Origin: Butyricicoccus_A sp963588905
GTDB lineage: Bacteria > Bacillota > Clostridia > Oscillospirales > Butyricicoccaceae
Length of the DNA stretch: 64,000 bases
Assembly: GCA_963588905.1 (NCBI GenBank)
Contig: CAVAJF010000013.1
Location: forward strand, 1 to 64,000
Direction: 5' to 3'
Shown here: positions 50,930-59,108 of the stretch, one piece after another
Layout: each line of letters begins with the position of its first letter
Numbering within the stretch: position 1 is the stretch's first letter
The notes under the pieces: model-generated
Told to the model about the DNA's origin: nothing
The model's input: the letters and a program-made list of their open reading frames with translations, nothing else
The model's database searches: none
Program-made: the position numbers and the translations under genes

Positions 50930-53900
50930 TTACTCGCTCAGAGCAGCCTTTGCCGCTTCCTTGATTGCCTTGGAAGAGCAGGTTGCGCCGGAAACGGTGT
51001 CTACGCCGTCAACCTCAGCAGCCGTCTTGCCTGCCAGATTGGTATTCATGCCGTTAAATGCATCTTCGGAATACGGCTTATTGCTCTTCTTAATCGTGCA
51101 GTCCTTATTCAATGCAACAGACTGAACCTTGCCATCCTTGACAACGACATCGACAATCAAATCATATGCATTAAAGTCTTCATCTTCATCCGGATTAACC
51201 TTAACAGTCTCTGTAACGGTCTTTTCCGTTGGCTGCTGATCCAGCTCATCCTGTGCTGCCTTGATGAGACCCTGCAGGTCTGCAATCAGCTCAGCAGCTT
51301 CCGGCTCTGTCGCATCGGCATTGTTCAGCATAGCCTGTGCCTCTGCAATGTGCTCATCCAGAGCAGCCTTGTTGGACGGATTCTTTGCGGACAGCTCCTG
51401 TGCCGTAGCAATCAGGTTGGTCAGCTCGGTCTTCTGTGCATCTGTGATGCCTGCAACAGTAGACGGCAGGTTGTCAGCAGTTACCTGGAACTGCGTGGTG
51501 TAGTCCGAGGTGCCCAGACCGTAAACAGTCAGTGCCCAGTAACCGGTACCATCGGTGTCCTTCGGCAGCTGGCAACGGATCGAATCGGTCAGACCCAGCT
51601 GAATGCCCATGGACTTGTGCATCCAGTCATCTGCTGCGAATTTCGTACCATAAGTTGCAACCGGTGTAGTATAGGTGCTGTCATTGCCGTAGTATGTCCA
51701 CTTGACTGTCTGCATAGCAGAACCCAGTGCACCATAATCGCTGCCCAGATCAACACGCAGGAACTCGCCATAGTTGCCGCTGTACTTCTTTACCTCCGTG
51801 GTAACATTTGCGCCGTCATTTGCCTGTGCCTGATCCAGCAGACCAGAGCCAGAGCCGGTCTGACGTGCACTGAAGGTATAACCAGCGTCAGTCTTTGTAG
51901 CAGTCTTCAGACCATTGGTCTGTGCAGTGACATCAGCAACGCCGGTGTAAGAAGACAGTTTGCCTTCACTATAACCGCCCTGTACTGGCTGACCGTTCTT
52001 AACTACTGCATAGTTCTTGCAGAAGTCCTGATAATCCACTGCATCAACAGCAACCGGAACGTACTTGATACCATTGATCTTGTAGTCCTTGAAGGAAGCT
52101 GTTACCGCAACAGTTTCTCGTCCCTGACGAACCTTATACGAAATGCTCATCGGCTTTGCATCACGGTTAACCGTATACTCTGTGCCATTTGCATCATAGA
52201 ACTTCGTATTATCTGCAGCCCAATGATCAACACCCATGCTTACGGTCTGTCCATCAGCGGTTGTTGCTTCAATCACAGCAGTCTGCTGGAAGCTGCCGCG
52301 ATGCAGGCCATGGTTGGTGGTTGCGCGGGATACTGCATCATAGCCGCCCTTGTCCATTTCGCCGCGGACATCTGCTACATCACTGCTGGAGTCATTGCCA
52401 GCTGCATATACGCCTTCATTTGCCCAGTACTCATTGTAGGACAGGGATGCGTAAGCGTAAATCTTTTCCGGAACCTTCAGCTCGAAGTCGAGGGTCTTTG
52501 CATAGCCGGTAGCCTTGACAGAAATTGTGTAGGTATTGCCAGCCTTCATGCCGTTAAACGGAGAAGTGGTCAGATCAATAAAGCCCTTGCTGTTGATAAC
52601 TGCTACAGAACCACGACCGGATGCCGCATAGCTCTTACCGTTAATCGTAACAGTAGATACATTAGACAGGAAGCTGCTCAGATCCTCTGCGCTTGCACCG
52701 TCAGCGCTTACTACGCGCAGATCGGTTGCCTGATAAGCAGCCGGCATAGCATTGGTCTGCATCTCAAAGGTGGTGGAGTAGCTTGCGTACTTGCCGGACT
52801 TATCGGAAACGGTCAGCGTGTACTTGCCAGTAGCCGGTGTGCCAGTCCAAGTCAGCTTGCCGTCCTTGACAGCAACGCCTTCAACTGCATTGCCCTTTGC
52901 ATCAGTTACCTTGTACTCAGCCTGATAATCGGACGGGAAGTCCTTCATCTCAACAGCAGCGGAACCGCTGTCTGCCAGTGCATTCTCAACCTTGAAATTG
53001 TCGGTTGTGAACTTAACCGGTACATAGTGATCCGCATCAATGGTGTATTCACCGTCTGCGGTATAGTAGGTCACGCTCTTGATGGTGCTGCCCATCAGGC
53101 CCACATAGTGCTCATAGTTGAGGACATTGCCGTGCGGCTCTGTCTTCTTGATACCGGAAGACCAAGCGATTTCTGTCTTTCTCCAGATGTTTTCTTCCTG
53201 ACGCATACCGTAATCGGTGGTCTTGCCGTCCTTTTCAGCGGTAATCACAACACCATATACGTTACCGGAGTCGAATGCATCGGTATCTACATCAAGCAGA
53301 TAGTCACCCCAAGCAGTGGAGGTAGACAGTTCCGTTTTTGCCTCCAGCTTTGTGGTCTTGCCCTGTGCCTCGCCAAAGGAAATCTTGCCATCCTTGACAG
53401 TTGCCGTCTTATATGCAGCCGGTGCAGACTCTAACTCGGTGTAGTAGTAATCAGCCTGCTTGTCATCGGTCTTGGTCAGCTTTGCCAGATCGGACGGAGT
53501 GATTGCTACCGGATAGCTAACGCCCTTGATGTGTACTTCCTTCTGAGTGCCTGCCGACCAAGCGTCTGCATTGTAGTCGTTGTAGGTACCGCCAACCAGC
53601 TCACCATCGCCGTTCTTGATGGACTTCATGTTGGTTGCGGAGGTTACTGCGTCTACGGCATCCTCGTTGTTGATTTCTGCAGCGTAGAAATCTGCATACG
53701 GGATGTTCATCTGTACGTAAATCTTTGCTTCCGGAGCAGTTGCCTTGAAGGTAACGTTCTTCTTGTAACCGGTAGCAGCTACTTCCATATTGTATTCCTT
53801 ACCAGTTTCAAATACCGGAGTTTTTTCTCTGCCAGCCGTTGCATCAAAGTTAATGGAGCCGTCTTCGTTGATGATCTTTACAGAACCGCGACCGGATGCA

Positions 53901-55642
53901 TTATACGTGGTATCTCCAACAGTTACACTGGAGATGTTGGACAGATAGTTTGCAAACTGCTCGTCCGTTGCATCCTTCGTCTTTACCAGCTTGCCATTTT
54001 CTGCATCATATGTTGCAACAACAGCATTGGTCTGCAGTTCAAAGGTAGTAGAGAAGCTTGCATATTTGCCGGATTTATCGGAAACCGTCAGTGTGTACTT
54101 GCCAGTTGCCGCAGTGCCCTTCCAAGTAATCTTGCCATTCTTGACAGAAGCACCTTCCAGCTCATTGCCCTTTGCATCAGTTACCTTGTACTCAGCCTGG
54201 TAATCCTTCGGGAAGTCCTTCAGTTCAACAGCAGTGGAACCGCTGTCTGCCAGTGCATTCTCTACCGCGAAATTACCGGTAGTGAACTTAACCGGTACAT
54301 AGTGGTTTGCATCAATGGTATATACGCCATCAGCAGTATAATAGGTTACACTCTTGATGGTGCTGCCCATCAGATTTACATAGTTCTTATAGTTCAGGGT
54401 GTTGCCGTGCGGTTCAGTTGTCTTGATACCGGAAGACCAAGCGATCTCGGTTCTTCTCCAGATATTCTCTTCCTGACGCATACCATAGTCAGTGGTCTTG
54501 CCATCCTTTTCAGCGGTAACAACAACACCATATACATTGTTGGTGCCGAACGCATCAGTATCAACGCTAAGCAGATAATCGCCCCAAGGAGTAGAAGTAG
54601 ACAAAGAGGTCTTTGCTTCCAGCTTGGTGGTCTTGCCTTCTACCTTGCCAAAGGAAATCTTGCCATCCTTTACAGTTGCCGTCTTATATACAGCCGGAGC
54701 AGAATCCAAAACAGTGAAGTAATAGTCATCCTGCTTGTTCTGCTTCTCTTCCAGCTTCTTCAGATCGCTGGTCTTGATTGCTACCGGATAGCTAACGCCC
54801 TTGATGTGTACTTCCTTCTGAGTGCCTGCCGACCAAGCGTCTGCATTGTAGTCGTTGTAGGTGCCGCCAACCAGCTCACCGTCGCCGTTCTTGATGGACT
54901 TGGTATTGGTTGCAGAGGTTACAGCGTCTACAGCATCCTCGTTGTTGATTTCAGCAGCGTAGAAGTCTGCATACGGGATGTTCATCTGGAGATATGTAAC
55001 ATCCTCTGCAACACCTGCATTGTTCAGCATAACAACTGCTTCTGCGCGGGTGATGTCATTGCCGGAACGCAGGGTGTGATCCGGATAGCCGCCCATATAA
55101 CCGTTCTGAACAGCTGCCAGAACAAACGGTGCTGCCCAATCAGAAACCTTGTCTGCATCGGTGTAGCCCAGCTTGGTCAGCTGTGCGCGAACCTTAGCAG
55201 AATCTGCCTTGGTATCAACATCTACCTTGTTCAGCTTGCACGCAATGACGGCAACCTGCTCACGGGTAACATTGCCCTTCGGATCCCACTCATTATCGCT
55301 AACACCAACCATGACGTTAGCCTTGACACTCTTTGCCACATGCTGATAGAACCAATCGTTCTTTGCAACATCCTTGTAGTTGGAGATGTCTGCCTCGTCG
55401 GTGTATTCCTTGACATTGTTCACAACAGCTGCCATCTCTGCACGAATAATGGTGCTGTCCGGACGGATGCCGCCTTCATCGCCGCTGATCCATCCCTTGT
55501 CAATAAACTGCTGCAGGGTCTTTTCTGCCCAATGGCCGTGAATATCATCGGAATTCACGGCAAATGCAGCGCCGCCTACCATCATGGTTGCTGCCGTAGC
55601 CACGCTCAGGACACGCAGCGTCTTTTTCGCGTTCTTGTTCAT
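50930..55642 (-). CDS. S-layer-anchored FMN protein with tandem Tp47-like repeats
   Basis: A 1570-aa secreted protein. A signal peptide ends at AFA (about 28), three SLH domains (about 30-215) anchor it to the wall, two long repeats (about 217-641 and 642-1061) start with QMNIPYADFYAAEINNEDAVDAVTSAT, a third diverged unit follows (from about 1062), then a helical linker (about 1415-1475) and a C-terminal FMN-binding domain with DTVSGATCSSKAIKEA. The repeats resemble domains annotated after treponemal Tp47; each has a DAVTSAT or DAVSRAT segment like a degenerate flavinylation site. The final domain closely matches that of the five-domain flavin protein. AAAGGGCG precedes the ATG. It is probably the outermost electron carrier of this locus. 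Confidence 0.92.
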   Translation of the reverse strand: MNKNAKKTLRVLSVATAATMMVGGAAFAVNSDDIHGHWAEKTLQQFIDKGWISGDEGGIRPDSTIIRAEMAAVVNNVKEYTDEADISNYKDVAKNDWFYQHVAKSVKANVMVGVSDNEWDPKGNVTREQVAVIACKLNKVDVDTKADSAKVRAQLTKLGYTDADKVSDWAAPFVLAAVQNGYMGGYPDHTLRSGNDITRAEAVVMLNNAGVAEDVTYLQMNIPYADFYAAEINNEDAVDAVTSATNTKSIKNGDGELVGGTYNDYNADAWSAGTQKEVHIKGVSYPVAIKTSDLKKLEEKQNKQDDYYFTVLDSAPAVYKTATVKDGKISFGKVEGKTTKLEAKTSLSTSTPWGDYLLSVDTDAFGTNNVYGVVVTAEKDGKTTDYGMRQEENIWRRTEIAWSSGIKTTEPHGNTLNYKNYVNLMGSTIKSVTYYTADGVYTIDANHYVPVKFTTGNFAVENALADSGSTAVELKDFPKDYQAEYKVTDAKGNELEGASVKNGKITWKGTAATGKYTLTVSDKSGKYASFSTTFELQTNAVVATYDAENGKLVKTKDATDEQFANYLSNISSVTVGDTTYNASGRGSVKIINEDGSINFDATAGREKTPVFETGKEYNMEVAATGYKKNVTFKATAPEAKIYVQMNIPYADFYAAEINNEDAVDAVTSATNMKSIKNGDGELVGGTYNDYNADAWSAGTQKEVHIKGVSYPVAITPSDLAKLTKTDDKQADYYYTELESAPAAYKTATVKDGKISFGEAQGKTTKLEAKTELSTSTAWGDYLLDVDTDAFDSGNVYGVVITAEKDGKTTDYGMRQEENIWRKTEIAWSSGIKKTEPHGNVLNYEHYVGLMGSTIKSVTYYTADGEYTIDADHYVPVKFTTDNFKVENALADSGSAAVEMKDFPSDYQAEYKVTDAKGNAVEGVAVKDGKLTWTGTPATGKYTLTVSDKSGKYASYSTTFEMQTNAMPAAYQATDLRVVSADGASAEDLSSFLSNVSTVTINGKSYAASGRGSVAVINSKGFIDLTTSPFNGMKAGNTYTISVKATGYAKTLDFELKVPEKIYAYASLSYNEYWANEGVYAAGNDSSSDVADVRGEMDKGGYDAVSRATTNHGLHRGSFQQTAVIEATTADGQTVSMGVDHWAADNTKFYDANGTEYTVNRDAKPMSISYKVRQGRETVAVTASFKDYKINGIKYVPVAVDAVDYQDFCKNYAVVKNGQPVQGGYSEGKLSSYTGVADVTAQTNGLKTATKTDAGYTFSARQTGSGSGLLDQAQANDGANVTTEVKKYSGNYGEFLRVDLGSDYGALGSAMQTVKWTYYGNDSTYTTPVATYGTKFAADDWMHKSMGIQLGLTDSIRCQLPKDTDGTGYWALTVYGLGTSDYTTQFQVTADNLPSTVAGITDAQKTELTNLIATAQELSAKNPSNKAALDEHIAEAQAMLNNADATEPEAAELIADLQGLIKAAQDELDQQPTEKTVTETVKVNPDEDEDFNAYDLIVDVVVKDGKVQSVALNKDCTIKKSNKPYSEDAFNGMNTNLAGKTAAEVDGVDTVSGATCSSKAIKEAAKAALSE
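52459..54993 (-). repeat. Two ~1.27-kb tandem repeats in the S-layer FMN gene
   Basis: Copy 1 spans about 53719-54993 and copy 2 about 52459-53718. Long stretches are nearly identical, for example around the TYNDYNADAWSAGTQKEVHIKG codons near 53530-53600 and 54800-54870; other parts have drifted, which fits duplication with partial gene conversion. The repeat could cause assembly collapse. Confidence 0.85.
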
Positions 55643-55676
55643 GTTACGCCCTTTCTAACTGAATAAATCGTATTTG

Positions 55677-55690
55677 TCAGTATGTACTAA
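55677..55690. promoter_or_regulatory. Operator-like palindrome in S-layer FMN gene leader
   Basis: TCAGT-ATGT-ACTAA (TTAGT-ACAT-ACTGA on minus), 71 nt downstream of the -10 box and 34 nt before the start codon, matching the layout of the flavin operon leader. Confidence 0.55.
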
Positions 55691-55761
55691 CTTTTTTCGA
55701 ATTTGGAACAGTGTACCACAGAAATTTCGATACGATACCCATTCCCAAAATTGATAGTATG

Positions 55762-55790
55762 ATTATAGAAAATTTTTGGTTAGTTGTCAA
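55762..55790 (-). promoter_or_regulatory. Promoter of the S-layer FMN gene
   Basis: Minus strand TTGACA (55785-55790), 17-nt spacer, TATAAT (55762-55767): perfect consensus, as expected for an abundant surface protein. The -35 box overlaps a weak TTAGT-TGTC-AACAA sequence (55780-55793). The gap 55800-56120 is AT-rich and shows no gene. Confidence 0.85.
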
Positions 55791-56123
55791 CAACACATAT
55801 GAGAAAGTATTCCAAAAGCATCCAGATATATCGAGAAATATATGTATTTTTGCAAAATTTATTTTCCAATTCCTCTGTTTTCTCCCCGTTATGCAGAGAT
55901 TTTGTTTTGTTAACTTCTTGTGACAAGTTTTTGCACACACAGAAAATTTTCTGTGATTTTTTCATGTACTTTGTCCAAACTTTTTTGCAATATTTCTGCG
56001 AGATAACCGCGTATTTCAAGAGAATGCATAGATTAACTTTATTTCTAAACCTCAAACAGGCCATATGGCAGAAATTTTTTCTCGTTTGGACGATATATGC
56101 ATTAGTCTATGACAACGAAAAAT

Positions 56124-56167
56124 AAAAAAACGGGCCGTATGAGAGAAAATTTTCTCCCATGCGCCCG
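56124..56167 (-). terminator. Terminator of the DtxR-type regulator gene
   Basis: Long stem around CGGGC...GAGAAAATTTTCTC...GCCCG (56131-56167) followed on the minus strand by T7. Confidence 0.9.
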
Positions 56168-56186
56168 TCTGATTTTTCTATTTTCA

Positions 56187-56552
56187 TTAGCTTGCTGCAA
56201 TCGTTTTTTCCTCGACGCAAGCCTCCGGCAGCTCCGGCAAAAGCGTACATGCCGCATGTAATGCCTGCTGGCGCGTCAGGAAAAGCCCCGTCTGCATCAA
56301 GCAATCTGCCACGCTGGAAATCCGGCGATAGTACATCGCTGCCACTTGTTTTCCGTGTTCTGTCATATGAACCTTTCCATAGGGCTCCTGATCTACGAGT
56401 TCTTTTTCCCGAAAGACGTTGACAATCCGCGCAACCGATGCTTTTTTTACCTGCAGCGCCTTTGCAATCTCCGTCAGCCGCATTTCATTCTCTCTTTTAG
56501 ACATCTCGTACATGTGCAGCAGATACCGCAGATGTGTACCAGTCAGCTCCAT
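56187..56552 (-). CDS. DtxR/MntR-type metal-dependent regulator
   Basis: A 121-aa winged-helix protein: MRLTEIAKALQVKKASVARIVNVFREKELVDQEPYGKVHMTEHGKQVA is the DtxR-family HTH and wing, followed by a short dimerisation region (about 75-115). It lacks the SH3-like C-terminal domain of full DtxR and is shorter than MntR, so metal ligands are not certain; His, Cys and Glu in the last 40 residues (CLMQTG, HAACTLLPELPEACVEE) are candidates. GGAGGAAC precedes the ATG. Its own promoter carries the best copy of the TTAGT-N4-ACTAA palindrome, so it is the prime candidate for the protein that binds that family of sites. Confidence 0.85.
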   Translation of the reverse strand: MELTGTHLRYLLHMYEMSKRENEMRLTEIAKALQVKKASVARIVNVFREKELVDQEPYGKVHMTEHGKQVAAMYYRRISSVADCLMQTGLFLTRQQALHAACTLLPELPEACVEEKTIAAS

Positions 56553-56591
56553 GTTTCTGTTCCTCCTTCTGCTGTTCCAAATTCGCCAAAC

Positions 56592-56609
56592 AATTAGTTT
56601 GAACTAATT
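56592..56609. promoter_or_regulatory. Operator-like palindrome at DtxR-type gene
   Basis: AATTAGTT-TG-AACTAATT, perfect 8-bp arms; the core 56594-56607 is TTAGT-TTGA-ACTAA. It lies 8-10 nt downstream of the -10 box, as at feo and the distal flavin promoter. Confidence 0.75.
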
Positions 56610-56617
56610 CAAAAGAA

Positions 56618-56646
56618 AGAATATCATACGCAAAAACAAATGTCAA
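56618..56646 (-). promoter_or_regulatory. Promoter of the DtxR-type regulator gene
   Basis: Minus strand TTGACA (56641-56646), 17-nt spacer, TATTCT (56618-56623). Confidence 0.8.
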
Positions 56647-56711
56647 TGGAGGCTGTTCCAGTTTTTGAGCGAAAGCTAACTATTTTTTATCAAATTCTTA
56701 CAGAATTGCAT

Positions 56712-56746
56712 AAAAAAATCCTCTGTCTCCAACGGAAACAGAGGAT
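56712..56746 (-). terminator. Terminator of infC-rpmI-rplT operon
   Basis: Stem ATCCTCTGT/ACAGAGGAT followed on the minus strand by T7, 20 nt past the rplT stop. Confidence 0.92.
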
Positions 56747-56765
56747 ATAAAAACTATTCTGAAAA

Positions 56766-57119
56766 TTACAGAGCAGCCTTAGCGGTAGCAACCAGAGCCT
56801 CGAAAGCCGGCTTGTCGTTTACAGCCAGATCTGCCAGCATCTTACGGTTGATGTCAACGCCAGCCTTCTTCAGACCGTTCATGAAGGTGCTGTAGTTCAT
56901 GCCGTTAGCCTGGGTAGCAGCGGAGATACGGGTGATCCACAGTCTGCGGAAATCTCTCTTCTTCTGCTTACGGCCGATGTATGCATAACGCAGGGACTTC
57001 ATTACTGCTTCGTTTGCAGTGCGGAACAGCTTGGACTTTGCACCAAAGTAACCCTTAGAAAGCTTCAGAATCTTCTTTCTTCTCTTGCGCGTCATCATTG
57101 CGCCCTTAACTCTTGCCAT
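56766..57119 (-). CDS. rplT: Ribosomal protein L20
   Basis: A 117-aa basic 23S rRNA-binding protein needed early in 50S assembly. The N-terminus ARVKGAMMTRKRRKKILKLSKGYFGAKSKLFRTANEAVMKS and the RKKRDFRRLWITRI-like centre are diagnostic. It ends the operon infC-rpmI-rplT and in Firmicutes represses that operon through its leader. GGAGGCAAT precedes the ATG. Confidence 0.98.
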   Translation of the reverse strand: MARVKGAMMTRKRRKKILKLSKGYFGAKSKLFRTANEAVMKSLRYAYIGRKQKKRDFRRLWITRISAATQANGMNYSTFMNGLKKAGVDINRKMLADLAVNDKPAFEALVATAKAAL

Positions 57120-57175
57120 ATTTAAACATTGCCTCCAAATTCAAATCGTAAGTGTTGTTCTTAATAATCCTGAGA

Positions 57176-57373
57176 TTACTTGTACGGCAGCAGGCGCTTT
57201 ACCTGTGCTACATTGGTGGAATCAGCAAAGCCTTCCTTACGCAGATGTCTCAGACGCTTGGTGGACTTCTTGTTCAGGATGTGGCGACGACCAACGTGAG
57301 CGCGCTTGATCTTGCCGGTCTTTGTTACCTTAAAGCGCTTGGATGCGCCGCTGTGAGTCTTAATCTTAGGCAT
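57176..57373 (-). CDS. rpmI: Ribosomal protein L35
   Basis: A 65-aa basic protein (PKIKTHSGASKRFKVTKTGKIKR... KRLRHLRKEGFA) of the large subunit. AGAGGAGAAC precedes the ATG. It lies between infC and rplT in the usual order. Confidence 0.98.
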   Translation of the reverse strand: MPKIKTHSGASKRFKVTKTGKIKRAHVGRRHILNKKSTKRLRHLRKEGFADSTNVAQVKRLLPYK

Positions 57374-57426
57374 AGTGTGTTCTCCTCTCTGATGGGACTG
57401 CGCCGAGACGGCACAGTGTAATACAT

Positions 57427-58029
57427 TTATGATTCAGACGAATCCGCTTTCGGAGCCTGCTGCGGCTTGCCGGACTTACCCTTACGGCTCTTCTTGCCGG
57501 CATCCTTCTTCGGACCATCCTTCTTCGGGCCGAGAAACATAATCATCTGACGGCCTTCCAGTTTAGGGGCTTTATCCATACTGCCGATTTCAGCGCATTC
57601 ATCTGCAAATCGGCGCAGCAGATCGAGACCGATCGAAGAGTGAGTGACTTCACGGCCGCGGAAGCGAACCGATACCTTAACCTTGTTTCCAGCCTTGAGG
57701 AAACGCTTTGCATGATTGACCTTTACGTTGAGGTCGTTGACATCAATACCCGGGCTAAGGCGGATCTCCTTAATCTCCACGACGTGCTGATTCTTTCTTG
57801 CTTCCTTCTCGCGCTTTGCCTGCTCAAAACGGAACTTGCCGTAGTCCATGACGCGGCATACCGGCGGAACGGCATTCGGCGCGATCTTTACGAGGTCAAG
57901 ATTCTTTGCGGCAGCTGCCTCCAGTGCCTTTGCGATCGGTACGATACCGGCCTGGTTGCCCTCTGCATCGATCAGTCTTACTTCCTTGTCGCGGATCTCT
58001 TCGTTGATCTGGTGTTCCATACTGCTAAT
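57427..58029 (-). CDS. infC: Translation initiation factor IF-3
   Basis: Binds the 30S subunit and checks the start codon. The 200-aa product has the N domain (INEEIRDKEVRLIDAEGNQAGIV), linker and C domain (KEIRLSPGIDVNDLNVKVNHAKRFLKAG). I place the start at the ATT at 58029: GGAGGTG lies 7 nt before it, whereas the next ATG (58020) is 16 nt away. A rare AUU start is the classical way IF-3 limits its own synthesis. A Lys/Gly-rich C-terminal tail (GPKKDGPKKDAGKKSRKGKS) extends beyond the usual end. Confidence 0.95.
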   Translation of the reverse strand: MSSMEHQINEEIRDKEVRLIDAEGNQAGIVPIAKALEAAAAKNLDLVKIAPNAVPPVCRVMDYGKFRFEQAKREKEARKNQHVVEIKEIRLSPGIDVNDLNVKVNHAKRFLKAGNKVKVSVRFRGREVTHSSIGLDLLRRFADECAEIGSMDKAPKLEGRQMIMFLGPKKDGPKKDAGKKSRKGKSGKPQQAPKADSSES

Positions 58030-58062
58030 TGTTAAGCACCTCCAAACGGTTAAACGAAAAAT

Positions 58063-58089
58063 AAAAAACGGACGGAAAGACACCGTCCG
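58063..58089 (-). terminator. Leader terminator of infC operon (L20 leader-like)
   Basis: CGGACGG/CCGTCCG stem followed on the minus strand by TTTTTTATTTTT, about 34 nt before the infC start. It matches the transcription attenuator seen in L20 leaders of Firmicutes. Confidence 0.8.
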
Positions 58090-58270
58090 ACCACAGCCAT
58101 TTACGCGAAACAGCTGAACATCTGAACCTCTCTGCCGAAGCGCAAGGTGAGAACGGTGTGTCCTTCTTTCTTTTGCTCAATTAGTATACCATCCTCACTC
58201 GGCGCTGTCAAGGCAAAATCCCTGTAAATTTGAAATTTGGTTCGTTTTTCATAAAATCGACAGTTTTCGC

Positions 58271-58299
58271 TTGACAATTGGCGTACTTTTGTGTTATTC
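58271..58299 (+). promoter_or_regulatory. Promoter of the DUF1292 gene
   Basis: TTGACA (58271-58276), 17-nt spacer, TTATTC (58294-58299). Confidence 0.5.
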
Positions 58300-58445
58300 T
58301 TCCCTGAGCAAACGGGGACGCCTTCCCGCATCGGATAATTTTTCCAACGTTTTTTTAGGTAAAACAGTTGAAATTTCCGAGAGAATAGGCTATGATAATG
58401 GTGCAAGGTAAACAACCTTGGATCAGCAGCCGGAGGATATGTACT

Positions 58446-58739
58446 ATGAGTGAAGAAAACAAGAGCAACTATGTCATCCTGACTGACGAGGAAGGCAACG
58501 AGAAGGAATTCGAGCACATTGACACGCTGGAAGACAACGGCACTGTCTATATGGCTTTCATTCCGGCTGAGCTGAATCTGGAAGAAGAAGCAGAAGTCGT
58601 TATCCTGAAAATCGTTGAGGAGGACGGCGAGGAACTGCTCGCATCGGTGGACGACGAGGAAGAAAGTCTCCGCCTGTACAATCTGTTTATGTCCCGTCTG
58701 GAAGCGCTGTACGATGCGCCGGAGGACGAAGAGGAATAA
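58446..58739 (+). CDS. DUF1292 acidic protein
   Basis: A 97-aa, very acidic protein (VILTDEEGNEKEFEHIDTLEDNG...YMAFIPAE...ILKIVEEDGEELLASVDDEEE) of the conserved Firmicutes DUF1292/YrzB family, of unknown function. GGAGGATATG precedes ATG 58446; the frame opens upstream to 58392 without a better site. A candidate 6S RNA follows within 20 nt. Confidence 0.9.
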   Translation: MSEENKSNYVILTDEEGNEKEFEHIDTLEDNGTVYMAFIPAELNLEEEAEVVILKIVEEDGEELLASVDDEEESLRLYNLFMSRLEALYDAPEDEEE

Positions 58740-58757
58740 ACATCTGAATTATCGCTA

Positions 58758-58950
58758 AGGCCCCTGCGCGATTTGACAGTCACCTTTTTTTAACCCACAA
58801 TTAGTTTTCGGGACCCCGGATGTTCCCATACGGAGTAGCAGGCCTCCCGCCTCGGCGGAAGTTGGAAGCACAGATGTATGTGACAGGAGACCCACCTGCA
58901 GGAGATGTGCAGGTTACTAATCTGGTGACATCGGTTGCGCGGGGTTTCTT
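58758..58950 (+). ncRNA. ssrS: Candidate 6S RNA
   Basis: About 193 nt without a credible frame. The ends pair in a long closing stem (GGCCCCTGCGCG...GTCACC with GGTGACATCGG...GCGCGGGG), enclosing several GC-rich hairpins (CCTGCAGGAGATGTGCAGG region, 58900-58917) and a large central unpaired part. Length, closed rod shape and a T-rich 3' end fit 6S RNA, which binds sigma-70-type RNA polymerase. SRP-type or other structured RNA cannot be excluded without a covariance search. Confidence 0.55.
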
Positions 58951-59044
58951 TTGCGCTTCTGTGTTCCAAAGCAAAACAGCAATCCATTCTTGTTCGTTTT
59001 TGTTTCTTCTCGCTTTTTTTACAAAAAGTTCATCATTTTCACTC

Positions 59045-59073
59045 TTTACATTTGTAACACTCCGGTGTATAAT
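59045..59073 (+). promoter_or_regulatory. Promoter of the 33-aa gene
   Basis: TTTACA (59045-59050), 17-nt spacer, TATAAT (59068-59073). Confidence 0.8.
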
Positions 59074-59108
59074 GTGTAAAATAAACAAAGAGAAAGGAGA
59101 TTTGAGTT

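Noticed and set aside
51350..55666. Two long plus-strand frames (694 and 711 codons)
   Set aside because: Both are antisense to the S-layer FMN gene and mirror its internal repeats.
55800..56120. Minus- and plus-strand frames of 70-113 codons in the AT-rich gap
   Set aside because: No ribosome-binding sites, low-complexity Phe/Leu-rich products, and overlap with the regulator's terminator.
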